From assembly GCA_963457665.1 (NCBI GenBank), contig OY735207.1, positions 34,589,816-34,653,815 on the forward strand: a stretch of 64,000 nucleotides of DNA. The letters are read 5' to 3'. Of this stretch, positions 1 to 12,240 are shown piece by piece; within the stretch, counting starts at the first letter, position 1, and every line of letters begins with the position of its first letter. Under the pieces are notes generated by a model. That model worked only from the letters and a program-made list of their open reading frames with translations. It was not told the DNA's origin and ran no database searches. The DNA is from Thysanoteuthis rhombus. Taxonomy: Eukaryota > Mollusca > Cephalopoda > Oegopsida > Thysanoteuthidae. A program made the translations under genes and the position numbers.

Positions 1-603
1 CTGAATTAAATTTAGTGACCCCTGTTTAATTCATCCAAAAGAAACTTTTTTGGGTCTTCACTAGCTGTTAGGGTAAAATGCTACTTACTATTTCATTTAT
101 CTTTTGATACAGTAATCATCCCCCCCCACACACACACACATACAAATAGTTTCAATTTAGTCAAAATTAGATTTAATCAAAAAGATGCTACAATCAAAAT
201 TAGATAAACTTGGACAAATTAGGTACATGTATATCTACATCATAACAGTGCAAATTAATTTAACCATGCAAAACTGTATATTTTAACGTCAACACAAAAA
301 TAGTACTTTCCAATGATTTCAAAATTACTCATTTGTTCTAGTATTTAATTGTTTTAGGATCGCCTCTTCTTACGCTGTTTGAGGGGTCGGAATTCCATAT
401 TTCATCCGTGATTAAACTTGTTTGATTTAATTAAACTTTTGGTGATGGACAGAGTACATAAATTCACTATTCAAACAGAATGGCAATAAATCATCAAATA
501 TCTTATAAACAATTTTATTTGTTTTGTTTCCCCCCAATACAAAAATGTACATACAGAAATAAGTGTGACCTTACTAACTTGATATTGTCCTGATACAGAT
601 GGG

Positions 604-635
<32 letters not shown>

Positions 636-1640
636 GATGTGTACTTATACAAAAATAAAAATTCATAAAGGAGAGCAAAAGGTTGGTTAATCTATTCAAT
701 TTCAAAATCAAAAACATGATTAAGTAAAATAATTGTTCATTTCAAAAATAATTTTAAAAACTTTGATAAAATTAAACTCAAGAAAATACCAGGATATATA
801 TCATCAGTATTCAGCCTGACAATACTGGCATATGAATTTTTGTCCATATCGCCCTGCCCTACATTCAATACAATTTAATGTACCGAAGATAAAGATATCA
901 AAATTAAAAAGATAAAACAGGTCAATTTTACATATATCATTTTGGTATATTTTGATGACACTACCATACAAACCTTTAGAGCTCAAGTATGAAGAAAAAC
1001 TAAAGTGCAAATGTGGTAATAAATGGAATTCAGTAAATCAACATAGATCGAATTAAAATTGAGGAACCAGATTTCAAATTTTGCGAAGTATGTCCAAAAT
1101 TTGAACTACCTATTCATATTGAGGTTGGTTACCTGACATGTTGCAGTAGAGTAATGATTACTGGTACCGTTTTTTGTTTGTTTTTTTTTTCCTCTCCATC
1201 GTACCGCTTCTAATAGTTCTACTTATTTTATTTCATCCATGTTCAGAGCCTTTCATTTTGACAATTTTTACCTCCTGAGAAATACTAGGCTAATGTTGTG
1301 AAGTGGCTTTAAGCATTCTTGAAATGCTACCTTTGGACTTCACTTCCGGACACAGTATTGTAGAAATCAAAGTACTCAGTAATTGACCTTACCTTTATCT
1401 ATACGAGTGGAGAGAGAACGAAGGCTTGAGTTTTTGCTGGCTTCAGCAATTATAAGGCTGAGTACCTACTTTTCTTTCAGATGGTGTAATTGTTATCGCT
1501 ACATAACATTCCATTCTTGATAACGGGCTTAAAAATTTTTTTAAATTTAAAAAAAAAAAAAAAAAAAAAACACTTAGCTATATTACATTTACCAATGATC
1601 ATTTTTTTTTTCAAAGTCTATTCAAATAAGTAAAAGCTAA
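1..1640. other. Non-coding AT-rich stretch
   Basis: No recognisable gene. It holds a short (CA)n run at 127-141, a 29-nt poly(A) run at 604-632 and a poly(A) run ending near 1570. Any reading frames are short and of low complexity. Confidence 0.6.
604..632. repeat. Poly(A) tract
   Basis: Uninterrupted run of 29 A. It could be the tail of an old retroposed insertion or a simple mononucleotide repeat. No element body was recognised next to it. Confidence 0.9.
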
Positions 1641-1654
1641 TTGGAAAACCTGAC

Positions 1655-1735
1655 AGTGAGTGGTGCTTAGCAAGTCAGTCCCACAGACAATAACTGTAGA
1701 GAGTTCAATCCTATTTGGGTGCCCCGTACTTGTGG
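1655..1735 (+). repeat. tRNA-derived SINE-like fragment
   Basis: An A-box-like stretch near 1661-1675 (tggtgcttagcaagt) is followed about 40 nt later by a B-box-like gagttcaatcc at 1700-1711. This is the spacing of an internal RNA polymerase III promoter. No tRNA cloverleaf closes cleanly, so it is probably the head of a degenerate SINE and not a tRNA gene. Confidence 0.35.
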
Positions 1736-2299
1736 ATTTGTGCAAAACTAAGCTAGCATTCATGAATTATTAATCATCTCTACCCGTACCAGACAAGTTT
1801 AATCAGATTTCCGATTCAGACCATCCTTGTGATATTTTCATCAGGGTGACTAAATTTTACCACCACTGCTTAATCTATAAGGTGAAAAAGCAACATATAT
1901 GGGGTGGTGGTGATTCACAATTTCCCTCAGAATGCTAGTATGTGTGTGCAGCTTATTTTTGCACAAGTGATCAACCAACATAAATTATCTACCTTTTCCC
2001 CAAATCTTCAGAGGAAAAAAAAAAACTATTAAGCCATAAAATGGCCTGCAATAGACATATTTACTAAACTTTGCAGAGTGACGCATAACAACCATAGGCA
2101 CACACGAAAATCAAGTGCCACCTTGCTAAGCATTGCTCAATGATAAAATGGCTGAATTTTGAACAAATGACCAAGCACATCACTATAGTCTTTTATAGAA
2201 TTTTTCTTTTTACAGAAATGTAGATATCCAGTTATATTTGGAAGAACATTCTCTAATCAGATGTATCAAAAATTGGACTTTCTGATGGAAACCCAGCTT

Positions 2300-2990
2300 A
2301 TCTCGCACGAAAAAAAAGAAAAAAAAGTGGATGCACCTCTGATCCAAAAGACACCCCCCCTATCCCCACAGTAAAACATGGAGGTGGAAGCATCATGGTT
2401 TTGGGGTGTTTCTCTTTTCAAGGGTACAGAGGCATGATTGAAAGATGTATCAGAGTATTTTGGAAATTCATGTGTTCTCTTCAGTATAACAGCTAGAGCT
2501 AGAAGAAGGTTGGATCTTTCAACAAGATAATAACCCGAAGCATACAGCTAAAACGACTCACAAATGGTTTGTTTAGAACAATGTAGTGGTACTTTTGTAG
2601 CCTCGGCAAATTAACTTGAATCCAATTGAAAATTTATGGCTATGCTATAAAGATCGAATCTAACAGAGGGATCCCAGAAATAATGATTTGAAGAGTAGGA
2701 CGGAATTTCAAGAGAAAGTTGCAGAGGGCTTCCGACGGATTACGAAAAACATTTCCTAGCAGTAATTGCAAACCAGGGCTACATGTCTAAGTAATACATG
2801 TCCAGATACTTTTTCCACCATTACTTTTGTTTACATTTTATTCTACATTGTATGTTGGGAAATGTATTTTTTCTTTGTAATTGCTAATTTTACATCAAAA
2901 TACATCAGTGTAAATGTTAAGCAAATGTGAGCATCTGAAGTATATAAGCTGAATATTTTGTAAGTGTCCAAAAACTTTCCCCCTCACCGA
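2300..2990 (+). mobile_element. Tc1-like transposase relic, C-terminal half
   Basis: Conceptual translation with frame breaks shows a Tc1-family DDE transposase. The TVKHGGGSIMV block is read from about 2366. The second catalytic Asp lies in WIFQQDNNPKHTA (Asp codon 2526-2528). The NPIENLW block carries the catalytic Glu (codon 2628-2630). The Asp-Glu spacing is 33 residues, one short of the DD34E norm. Two in-frame stops fall between them, so the enzyme is dead. Downstream, gtgtccaaaaactttccccc at about 2964-2983 resembles the outer end of a Tc1 terminal inverted repeat. The matching left end was not found, so the copy is 5'-truncated. These enzymes move DNA by cut and paste into TA sites. 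Confidence 0.85.
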
Positions 2991-3239
2991 ATGATTCAAG
3001 TATGGATCTTTGGGATATTTACTAAGTGAAATATAAAAACAAATACAGAAAGAAAAAAAATAAAATCAAATTAAAAAAAGTAAGAGGCAATAATGAATTT
3101 CTTACTGAATTTTCGAAGTGTATAATATCATTTGATACATTTGTACAAGTTTAAAATTGATTTTTGTACACCAGGGGATTTTCAAACTAAGCTATTCGCT
3201 GAATCATTTACTTTTTCCGAGATGATAAGTTTTACAAAA

Positions 3240-3500
3240 TCTTGCTTGGATTGGAACCTCTGTCTCTGATAGCTCTAGAGAACATTTTTCAGCAGACAAC
3301 TTTTTTTTTGTATTGTTACTATGGCATTTTCCAAGTTACTCATGGAGAAGTTTTCCATGGATTGCCAGTTGAGAGAGAGGTTTTTGATGGTGCCAAACTT
3401 CTACTTCAGAAGAATCGATGGTATTAACAGGGATATTTAGCATCTTGGCAATGGCCTAGTAATTCAAACCTTCAAGTTGCTTCATAGAAAAGAAAAATTT
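3240..3500 (-). mobile_element. Tc1-like transposase relic, N-terminal DNA-binding part
   Basis: Read on the minus strand, the segment gives a helix-turn-helix-like AIAKMLNIPVNTI (about 3425-3475) followed by a GRPWKTSP-type motif near 3342-3360. This is the order seen in the N-terminal paired-like domain of Tc1 transposases (HTH, GRPR-like linker, second HTH). Frame shifts and stops interrupt it. The orientation is opposite to the C-terminal Tc1 piece 250 bp to the left. It is therefore a separate insertion, or one element split by an inversion. Confidence 0.65.
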
Positions 3501-5100
3501 TGTTTGGTTGAGAACTCCTTTACTTAAAAAAAAAAAAAAAAAAAAGAAAAAGTAGTGCATGACAACTGATGAAATCTTAGCTCAGTTAAGTATTGCTGGA
3601 AAATTCCAAAAGTCTGTGCAGATATAGAAAGGTCTAGACCTGCATTTCTTCATAATTAACATTTTAACAATGAATTTTTAATAGCGTCAGAATAGTTTGT
3701 TTTTTTTTGCTTCCTTCATCGTTAGCTTTCTTAACATTTTATTCTACATTGAATATTTGGAAAAGTTTTTTTCTCATTTCCCATTAGCTTGGAATAGACT
3801 TATGGTCAAATCACACTTTAAACACTGGTTCTCATTTGATTACCCAAGTAAAGCAGTGTCAAGCCTAATCTGTTCTTAGATGAACACCAGGTACTGTAAG
3901 CAAGTTTGCAGTAACATCCTTGGGAAAGGCATGAATCCAACTCTCCTCCCCACTTATGAAGGAATAACTAGGCAGTTGGAGCACTTGAATCCAGTAGGGT
4001 AGTCCATCTGAGCAAAGATTCTGGGTAAAGGAGGACGGATGGGTGAGGGGCAAGAAACTAAGAAACTTGCAACAGAAAACTGAAGCAAAGTTATCATGGT
4101 CGTATGCTCCGCAAGGAACATACAGGAATAAACAAACAAAATAAAAAATTTTAAAAAAGGTTTAGACCAAAAAGTGCAACTCGTAAATTTTTAATCTTAA
4201 GGAAAATAATTTGAATCTTCGTCCTTAAATAGCGAATTCAGTTTTCATTTCAACCCCACCCTATAAGAATAAGTAAGTTCTAATTGAAAGGAAAAAAAAA
4301 AAAAAAAAAAATAGTTTCAGATATAAACTAGAGGAAAAAGTTAGTATGATGACATATAGTAAGCCTCAGATGACAAAAGATTGTAATGCATGACTTCAGA
4401 GATTCCATACTTCACTGATCATGTATGGTTACCAAGTAGAGCAGATCATAAACATCACATATCATTCAAGTAGGGCAGTTCCAAATACAACAATGGCTTA
4501 TTCCAACAAACAATTTTTTTTCTGAGATTGAAAGAGTACCTCACCTCCTTCCAAAAGTGAGGGTCTGGATAAAAGCAACATTAGTATATGGTTTTGTTTG
4601 GACTAATCTCCTTGGTTTTGTTTTTCCACAATGTATGGCCCCTACCCCGACCCATACCATTCAACTCTCCCAGGATCTACCTTGGCTGCATTCAAGAAAG
4701 TATGCCGAATACACTAATTAAACACCCAGGCAAACGAAATTCAGACAAGTGGAATATTTCCTGACCCTAAGAAAGAAAACAAAAATAGGCATTTTACCAC
4801 ACTGCAATAATTAACAAGCAAGTCTCAGGTCCTGACTACTATAGTCAATTAGTTCTTTACTAGCTGGCCCTATATTTGGTATAGTACTAAGGAAAGATTA
4901 ATAAATATCAATAACCATAATTTCTATCACTTGGTGCCACCAAATCATTCAGTAGGAGGAAAACTAAAAGGTCAAATCAAGAACTTTTTGGCTCACAGCC
5001 ACATGCTTACAGTAGATCAAAAAAAGTGGTTGTTTCATTAATATTTTCATAAGTAGCCCACTATGTACTTGAAGAAAAATTACCAGGAAAGGAGAGGTTA
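3500..5100. other. Non-coding stretch with traces of Tc1 end
   Basis: No gene seen. At 3734-3790 an attttattctacattg-type block repeats the 3' part of the Tc1 relic at about 2834-2890, suggesting another fragment of that family. The rest is AT-rich unique-looking DNA with poly(A) runs near 3527 and 4292. Confidence 0.5.
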
Positions 5101-5104
5101 TTTA

Positions 5105-5220
5105 CTTAGCTTAGCTTTTTGGCACAAGGCCAGAAGCAAGGGACACTACAGGAGGATCAAACTCACTACTATGTAGTAATGATCTATAAGACCAGCTTGA
5201 TAATTACACCACAATGGGAT
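5105..5220 (-). repeat. tRNA-derived SINE-like fragment
   Basis: On the minus strand a gagtttgatcc B-box-like motif lies downstream of an A-box-like segment (gtggtgtaattatcaag), with tRNA-like spacing. It is degenerate, with no intact cloverleaf. Confidence 0.35.
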
Positions 5221-6340
5221 ACCACTCCCCACAAAAAATAATGTAAAAACTGGCTAGACCTCAGTTCAACATAAACTCAAGGATAGATACCATGAGAAAG
5301 CTATTATGATCATGGAAAGAAGTTATCAAATCATTGTAGTTGGCAAAATCAATGCCAAACTTTATTCAAAATTTATCAAAATACTTGATACTTTTCACTA
5401 ATTTAAAGTCATTCAAAACAATGCATGTAATAATTCTAATACAAGCAGTGTAATTTTTTTTCTGTTTCTGTCCATAATGAATTCTTCAACTTGATTTTTT
5501 GCAGATAGAATCTATCCAACTATTTGTAACAATGAGTAGTTTCTTAGGAGAAAGAAGAAAAAAAAAATCAATCATCTCACAGAAATTCAAATATGTCCAT
5601 GAACAGGTATTAACTGGTGAATTTATAATAATGTAAATTGCTCCAATTTTCATACCCATTTATTGCTATCAAAGGGATCCTGTTCCTGAGTGATCATAAG
5701 TGGCTGACGGTACTTTTTTTCTATTCAAAAGTTAAGATTCACTGTTGATTCAGCCCACTTTTCAGTTGTTGAGTAATTTCTAACTAAGACAATTGAGGGT
5801 ACAGCCAAAGGTCAACCTGTTGTCGACAAGACAAAGTTTGACTCACCTCTGATTGAGCATGTTTTGAAGAGCTCTTTTTATCCCATGATTAAGCAAGGAA
5901 AGAAAATTCAGAGAGAAAAGAGAGAAGATTTCTCAGCAAGTCATGGAGCATAGGGAATGGTAAATAAGTTCTTTACTATTGACCAAATCCCTCACTGCTA
6001 TCCAACACAGTCCGAATGATATTAATTGCAAACCAATATTGCTATTTTTTCTATTTCTCAGCCACATAATTTCATTAATTAAAGTACTGAGGGAAGGCCA
6101 AGCACTCACAGAAATTCACATAACAGAAACATTGATTCTAATAAGGCAGACACACCTAACAAACAAATTATAGATATTATTTTAGTACAAAAATTTATTG
6201 TGCAGTAATGGTCTTTGATGTGGCAGAACGAGTATTCTTAATAGAAATGTCCACTAACTTTAGTCAAAGTTAGTCATAACAGACAGATTTACCCGATTCT
6301 AATAAAATATAACATCAGTTTCAAACTTTGGTCAGAAAGT
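5220..6340. other. Non-coding AT-rich stretch
   Basis: I see no gene, RNA or distinctive repeat here. Confidence 0.5.
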
Positions 6341-6341
6341 A

Positions 6342-6410
6342 AGGGTCCAGTTTAGAATTATAGTTCTATTGTAAAGAGAACTCGCCCTTTTAAACCTTTC
6401 CAATTTTTCC
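6342..6410. repeat. Fragment of the 31-32.5 kb SINE-like repeat
   Basis: A 21-nt string at 6342-6362 is identical to 32009-32029, and similar text continues for some tens of bases. This marks a second genomic copy of the repeat that forms the tandem array at 31.3-32.5 kb. Confidence 0.55.
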
Positions 6411-6659
6411 TCAAAACATAAAATTGGCAAGTTTTTTTTGTTTTTTTTCCAAGAGAACGTCAGTATAATCAAATTAGATTTACAACACTAAACTATATAC
6501 CCGCCCTAATGGGTGGAATTAATAGATGACCAAAAAAGAAATAGAAAGATTAATGGAAATCAGATGAAATTTAATCTGTTTTTGAAATTGATTCATAACC
6601 ACTTTTCACTGTTAGAAAAAGAAAAAAAAGAAAAAAAAAAAAAAAAGAAAAGTGGGCTT

Positions 6660-6663
<4 letters not shown>

Positions 6664-6695
<32 letters not shown>

Positions 6696-7660
6696 TTCGG
6701 CTTCTGTGAAAAAAAAGGGTCTGGCTGATGTGAAGGGGGATATTAAAAAGGGTCAGGGGGCAAAGTAAAGAACGGACGTTTATGCTAAAAAAAGTTGGGG
6801 GGGGCTGATGTTGAAAATAGCATAAAGTTAAGGAAAAGGGGACTATTGTTCAAATATTGGGCAAATAGTACAAAAAAAAGGGGGGGGTCCATGTTGAAAA
6901 GGGGTGGGGCAATATTAAGAAGAAGGAATGAAACTAGACCTCATTTTGGAAAAATAAGTTCACTTCGATTTTAAATTTTCCTAAAATTTGAGAAGTAAAA
7001 TTATCAATCTTCGCTCTCAATTGTCACAATCCTCGATTTTGACCCCTTAAGAGCAAAATAGTGGGAAAATCTTCCGTGATTGAAACCAAAAAAAAGACAA
7101 AAAAACTCAATTTTTGACACCTAAAAGTGGAAGGAAAGGGGTGAGATCATCTCGATGTTGACCAAGAAGCAGAAGAAAATTACCTTATTTTGACCCTTAA
7201 AGAAAAAAAAAAATGTTTGATTTTGACCCCAATGGGAGGGTCCCTGTTCCGTTTCACTACTAAAAGTGAAAAGAGAAATATTTCCCCCTTGATTTTGACC
7301 GATATAAGTGAAACAGTAAAAATGATTTAGTGATACATATTATGAATGAGATTTCTCAACTGAACACATTGAAAAAAAAAATAATTGATTCAAACTTATT
7401 AGCGACACCAGTTGAATTATTGATGACGTGAGAACTATTATCTGTCGATGTCTGCGGCTCTCTGGCCACAGTTTCCATTTTCTCTTCCTTTATGGACCCT
7501 AAAAGTGAACCCCCTTGAAAAAAGGGGAGGGGGGATTCCCCTCTCCGATTTCGCCCCCCCCCCGAAAGAAATTTCCCCCTCGATTTCGATCCCTCTCAAG
7601 TCGAAAATAAAAGTTCCCTCCGTGTAATCGACATAACTTCTGACCCCCCACCAATTCGTG
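6664..7660. repeat. Strand-asymmetric G-rich then C-rich degenerate tandem array
   Basis: A 30-nt poly(A) run (6664-6693) opens about 230 bp of short units of the form gggtctgg..gatgttgaaaa with G runs of 4-8. From about 6960 to 7660 the strand switches to units built around ttttgacccctaaaagtg and aaatttcccc, spaced roughly every 50-80 bp. Neither half codes for a plausible protein. It is best read as an old minisatellite-like array. Confidence 0.6.
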
Positions 7661-9950
7661 TCTTGGAAAAATGTATCTTGACCGTACTAAATCAAAACGT
7701 GTACCAATGGAAACACTACTATTCAAGGTATCCTTGTACAACCAATGAACATAGCAACATGAGATATGGCGAATGTTTTTCCCCTCTTAAAGATCGCAGT
7801 CTACGCACATTTTTATATCCGAGAATTGAAAAAAATATTTGTTGATTACGTCAAAAAGTTGTAAGAAAAAGCAGTAAGCAATTCTCTCGCCATTAAAGTA
7901 TCACGTTAAGAAACCTTATTTGTACCCTATTCACCTCACCTACATCAATTGTTGCATCTATCTTTCTTTTTAATTAAAAAATAAATAGTTTATTTGGCGA
8001 AAAAAAAAATTATACAAGGATATTGAAAAAAAAAAAAAATAGAAGTTTACAATCTTAGAGACATTCTTATATATTATACAAACATCTAAGAGATATATGT
8101 TCAACAGCCTTTGAAAAAGGTGCTGTCAATAGTTTCAAGTAATTTGCCTCGCAAGATAAAATGTCTATTTTTCAAGTTTTTTCGAGGGGGAAAAATTCTG
8201 CAGGGATTCAGCCAAGAAGACGAGCGAGTACTTCTGTTTGTTGTGAAGTAGTTGTCAGGGGTAACAACTAAAATGTTATCAAGCCTTTACAGTAGATTTA
8301 ATATAAAGCAGATTTACTTCCACGAACATTTCCTTATTTGTCGGAAATAAGTAGGTTAAACCCATGAAAAGAAAAAAAAAATCTTCCCCCAGTTGAGTAG
8401 TATCCTAACTTTGACATGACATTACTTGAACATGTGAAGAGAATGTAATCGCAAGGAAATGATGTTCTAATGGCCTAATACTGGTACAGAAGAGACATCA
8501 CGTTTGAAACTAGTGATTCAAGGGAACCTTTATGGCGTGTGTTCAGGTATTCAAGAATCATCTTAAAATGTACTTTTTTTTATCTTAATTGTTCGGTTAC
8601 CTCGGCCTTGCCTTAGACATGTCACAGACATCAGGGATGAGCCCCGACCCAACCCCCCTTTTTTTAGTGCTACATGGGGAGGTTTGCCTGGAGAAACGGA
8701 TCTTCAGGAACTAAACATCTACATTGATACACGCCCATGACCAAAAATTAGGCAACAAAAGTCTAACCCCCCCCCCTTAAAAAATAGAAAGGAAATCAAA
8801 ATGAAATCCTAAGAATTTAGGATAATTCTTCACCCATCCACCCTAGAAATTTGAACTCAAGTAGAGTCGGGGTATATTGTCGGTTGGGCTCTTCGTTATA
8901 TTACTGGGGAGGTAAACTGTAATTTGGGAGGGAAAAAAGCCCTAGGCTATGTAAATAAATTAACACTTGTTTTGTTCGAGTTCCCTAACTATAACATTAC
9001 GTGTTGACAGCATTGAGATTAAAAAGCAAAAAAAAAAAAATTTTTTTTTTTAAATCGCAGCGATAATCTATTTCGCTTTGTTTGTTGTTTTTTTATTTGT
9101 TATACAAGAAATTATTTAATTTCAATACTTGTCGAGAAGAGGGTTTTGATTTTTCAAACTTATTTTACGATTAGTATGCAATTTCCATTTACCTACTAGT
9201 GGTTTATTGCTGTGGAAGTTGGAAAAGTACGTGTACGTAAGTTATAAAAAGGTAACGGTTTGTAGAAAAGTCAACTGAACAACAAAAAAAAGTTTAAATC
9301 TAGGACAAGAGAAAAAAAAGAAATAGAAAAAAAAAACTAAGATTAAAGAGGTAAAAATGAAATTCAGAGCACAAAAGAAAAGTACTGAAGAGAAAATTTT
9401 TTTTTTTATTCAAGTAAAGGAAATTTAACTGTAAGAAACGTTAAACTTCATAAAATACGAAGACTCAGGAATAAAGGGCACATAGATAAGTAAATAAATA
9501 AGTAGAACAAATGGGTGTGGATACCTTTGACAGAGGAAATAAAGTCAACAACACCATTTTCATTAATTTTTTTTTTTTTTTTGAGCTTAGGAAAATTGGC
9601 TTTTTTTAACCGTAAACAGCAGGTCCAGATTTCCAGTGGTATGAAAAAATATTAAAACAAGGGGAAACACGAGCCATTTCAAACATTATAAAACACTCAA
9701 TGGTAAATTCTTAATTAAAAAAAGCTGTTTTTTTGGAGTGGGGTTTGATGCCATAGATGGAGTTATGTTAGTATGACATCTTTTTAACTATTCATTTAAT
9801 ATTGTCATGTCCTTGTTAGGAGACTAATATTAGAAATAGAACGTGATGCTTAACACGGCAAGAAAAATTGAGCAAACTAACTGACAACAGGCGAGAGGGT
9901 GGCTCATTCACTTTATCATGGCCGTGACAAAAAAACAAAATTCAAAAAAA
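7660..9950. other. Non-coding stretch
   Basis: No gene recognised. A weak tRNA-like segment (minus strand, B-box-like gagttcaaatttc) lies near 8830-8920. There are many A/T homopolymers. A host intron is likely if the exon candidate at 9964-10031 is real. Confidence 0.45.
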
Positions 9951-9963
9951 CGTTACTACTTAC

Positions 9964-10031
9964 CTTCCGACAGGTAAGGCAAACCCATTAGGAAACATCC
10001 AACCGTGAGTGTAAGTGATAAAAATTCCATA
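9964..10031 (-). CDS. Candidate first coding exon (short)
   Basis: On the minus strand an ATG (10031-10029) opens a short frame that runs into a perfect splice donor, AG|GTAAGT, with the intron starting at 9963. The ATG frame reads MEFFITYTHGWMFP and onward. The neighbouring frame over the same bases reads as a hydrophobic, signal-peptide-like LSLTLTVGCFLMGLPYLSEG. The two are separated only by the length of a six-T run right after the start codon. The product is unknown, and the rest of the gene would lie leftward, possibly beyond the window. I see a start, a donor and a GC-richer upstream region. That this is a gene is inference. Confidence 0.3.
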
Positions 10032-10039
10032 ATTTCCGT

Positions 10040-10380
10040 AGACCGAGGATATAAAAAAAAATAAGCTACAGTCAATATTAGCGTTGTGCAGGGTGAAAAG
10101 TATTTTTTAAACTTGTATATATGGCGAGTGATAAGTTATACAAATTAGTCAGTCAGGTGTGGTCAAGGTAAACCCACTTCTGCGTACAGGTAATATCACT
10201 ACGCACCTGTGCGATGAATGCATCCGGGACAGAATCTAACCGACCCGTCGATAAGAAAATGCTTTAGATTCCACGATTCCTGAGTCTTCCTTTCCTCGCA
10301 TGGAGTCGGGAGAGAACTGGCGACTGAAATTAACTGATAAACCGGAATACGAAAAAGAATCGAGAGCGGGAGGGTGAGCT
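10040..10380 (-). promoter_or_regulatory. Possible promoter / 5' UTR region of the minus-strand exon
   Basis: This block is clearly richer in CpG and GC than the surrounding DNA, for example gcgatgaatgcatccggg, cgacccgtcgataag and gagcgggagg. It sits immediately upstream (minus sense) of the exon candidate ending at 9964. No unambiguous TATA box could be assigned. The call rests on composition and position only. Confidence 0.22.
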
Positions 10381-10582
10381 TTAAAAATAAAAAAAAAGTG
10401 GGATGTTAAATAGTTCCAGCGGAAGGATTTTTTTTTTTTACAAAAGTGCCTTTTTCAGGTGATTTTAAAACGTCTAAATTTGGCTTGTTTTAAATATATA
10501 TTACTGCTCCTCTTTTTGTTTAAAAAATTTCTCTAGTACACTCATCTAGTTAATACTTTCTTCTTTTCTCTGTTTTAAATCT

Positions 10583-10606
10583 TTCTCTCTCTCTCTCTCT
10601 CTCTCT
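10583..10606. repeat. (CT)n microsatellite
   Basis: About twelve CT units. Confidence 0.9.
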
Positions 10607-10717
10607 TTTCAGTCTCCCTCTATTCATCAGCACATGCACAGACACAAACTGATGATTATTTCTTTTTTCATGAGACTATTGTGGTGGCTCCTTTTACTTT
10701 TTTCAAGTACGAAATCC

Positions 10718-11562
10718 TCTATATCATCATCAGTCTTTATTCGTTCGTCGCCAGATCTCTCCATCATGGGCGTCGCGGGGCCAATTCTCTCTGAACTTGT
10801 CCAGTTATCTTCCCATCTTGTATTCTGCAGGCCTCGGTTTCCCATGTGTGATCCTTGGGAACCATAGGTTGAGTCATGATGTCCAGTGGTTTCCGCCATT
10901 CAGGCAACATGACCAACCCATTGACATTTGGGTTTTTTCAATCGATTCTTTGTTTCAGATTTGTTTTTTCTCCGTATATTTGCGCTGTCTCGTGATCTCT
11001 TCATGTGAGGTTAAGCATGATTGTTTCACGTGCACATTGCATGTTTGTCAGTTTGAGGGTTAGACTCTTGATCAAGTTCCACGTATCAGCTCCATAGGTG
11101 ACTATCAGGAGGATTCATTTGTTCTGTACTCTCAACACTATTGGGATTTTCTTGTTCTTGAATGTTGAGCTTGCTCTAGAGTGATTCTTCTCTTGATTTC
11201 TTTTTGGGGGATTTCATGTAGATTCGTTGTCCTAGGTAGTTGTAGTGGTCTACTTTCTCCGGTTTTGCGTTTTCGATTTTGATCGTTGTGTGTTTATTTG
11301 AATGGTGCTGCACATGACTCTTGCTTTTCTGAAATTCATGTGATAGCCGACTTTCCTTGCTTTCTTCATTCAGTTCATCTGGTCTTAGTAAAAGATCATG
11401 AAGGTTCTCAGCAAAATGGACGTTCTCGTCTGCAAATCTGAGGTTGCTTTCGTAACTGCCATCTATTCTGATTCTTTTATTTCCCCAAACTAGGTTTTGG
11501 AGGATCATCTTGAGGCAGGATTTGAAGATTTGGTGAGCCGATCCGAACTTTACGCACATTTT
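10718..11562 (-). mobile_element. RTE-like non-LTR retrotransposon, 3' part with reverse transcriptase fragment
   Basis: Minus-strand translation gives the end of a reverse transcriptase and its C-terminal tail. The polymerase active-site block reads NLRFADENVHFAENLHDL (the FADD box has become FADE, codon 11425-11427), followed by DELNEESKES. Then comes KVDHYNYLGQRIYMKS, and after a break GKPRPAEYKM, LDKFRENWPRDAHD and a short (GAT)n tail at 10720-10733. The order matches the complete tails of the other copies in this window (12.2, 16.4 and 33.7 kb). The second Asp of the catalytic pair is changed and several frame breaks occur, so it is inactive. Truncation at the 5' side is the usual result of target-primed reverse transcription. 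Confidence 0.85.
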
Positions 11563-12240
11563 ATTCTATTTTAAACGTGCGTGCCATAAGTTTTACAACT
11601 TAAATTTTCCACCATATTCTCAGATTCTGTGAAGAAGGAATATGCCACAGGCTGAAAACAACGTTTTACGTCCTAGCCTTTACAATTTATATAATACCGT
11701 ACACGTTATTACAATAACATACTTAGACACACACATAATCAATCGAATCATCATTCTCGTGGAAGATGTACATCGATTTTTTCACAGAACATATATATTC
11801 TCAAATTCACATTACATATCCACACACACACACACACACACGTACACGCACAGTTATCTAAATAGCACACTTTTGTATACAGTACACATGTGCACGTTAT
11901 TTCATTGATAAAGTTACCACACACCAACATATGCTCACACATGTGAAAAGAGAGAGGGAGAGAGTTTGAGTAGCAATTAGAACACTAACATTACGTGTGT
12001 TAAAAGGTAAAAGATCGACTTAGTACAAAGCAATAGAGAGGGACGGGGAGATTTCGTCAAACGCATACCGGAACAAATAAATTTACGTGGGCAAAGGGAT
12101 TGAAATAAGCTTACATAAATATTCCCACAGTTTTAGAAAACCGGGCTTTATCAATGTTTGCTGTGTGAATTTATTTGTTAATGGAGTAAATTTCACAGAG
12201 ATGAGGGTAAAAAAAAACAAAAAAACACTACAATCATAAT
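11563..12240. other. Non-coding stretch with (CA)n
   Basis: No gene recognised. It contains (CA)n at about 11821-11840 and a short GA-rich patch near 11950. Confidence 0.5.

Noticed and set aside
804-1010. Minus frame ending with two Cys-x2-Cys pairs (CIEC..CQYC)
   Set aside because: Looks zinc-finger-like, but it is short, AT-rich upstream, and lacks a matching acceptor or companion domain. Chance cannot be excluded.
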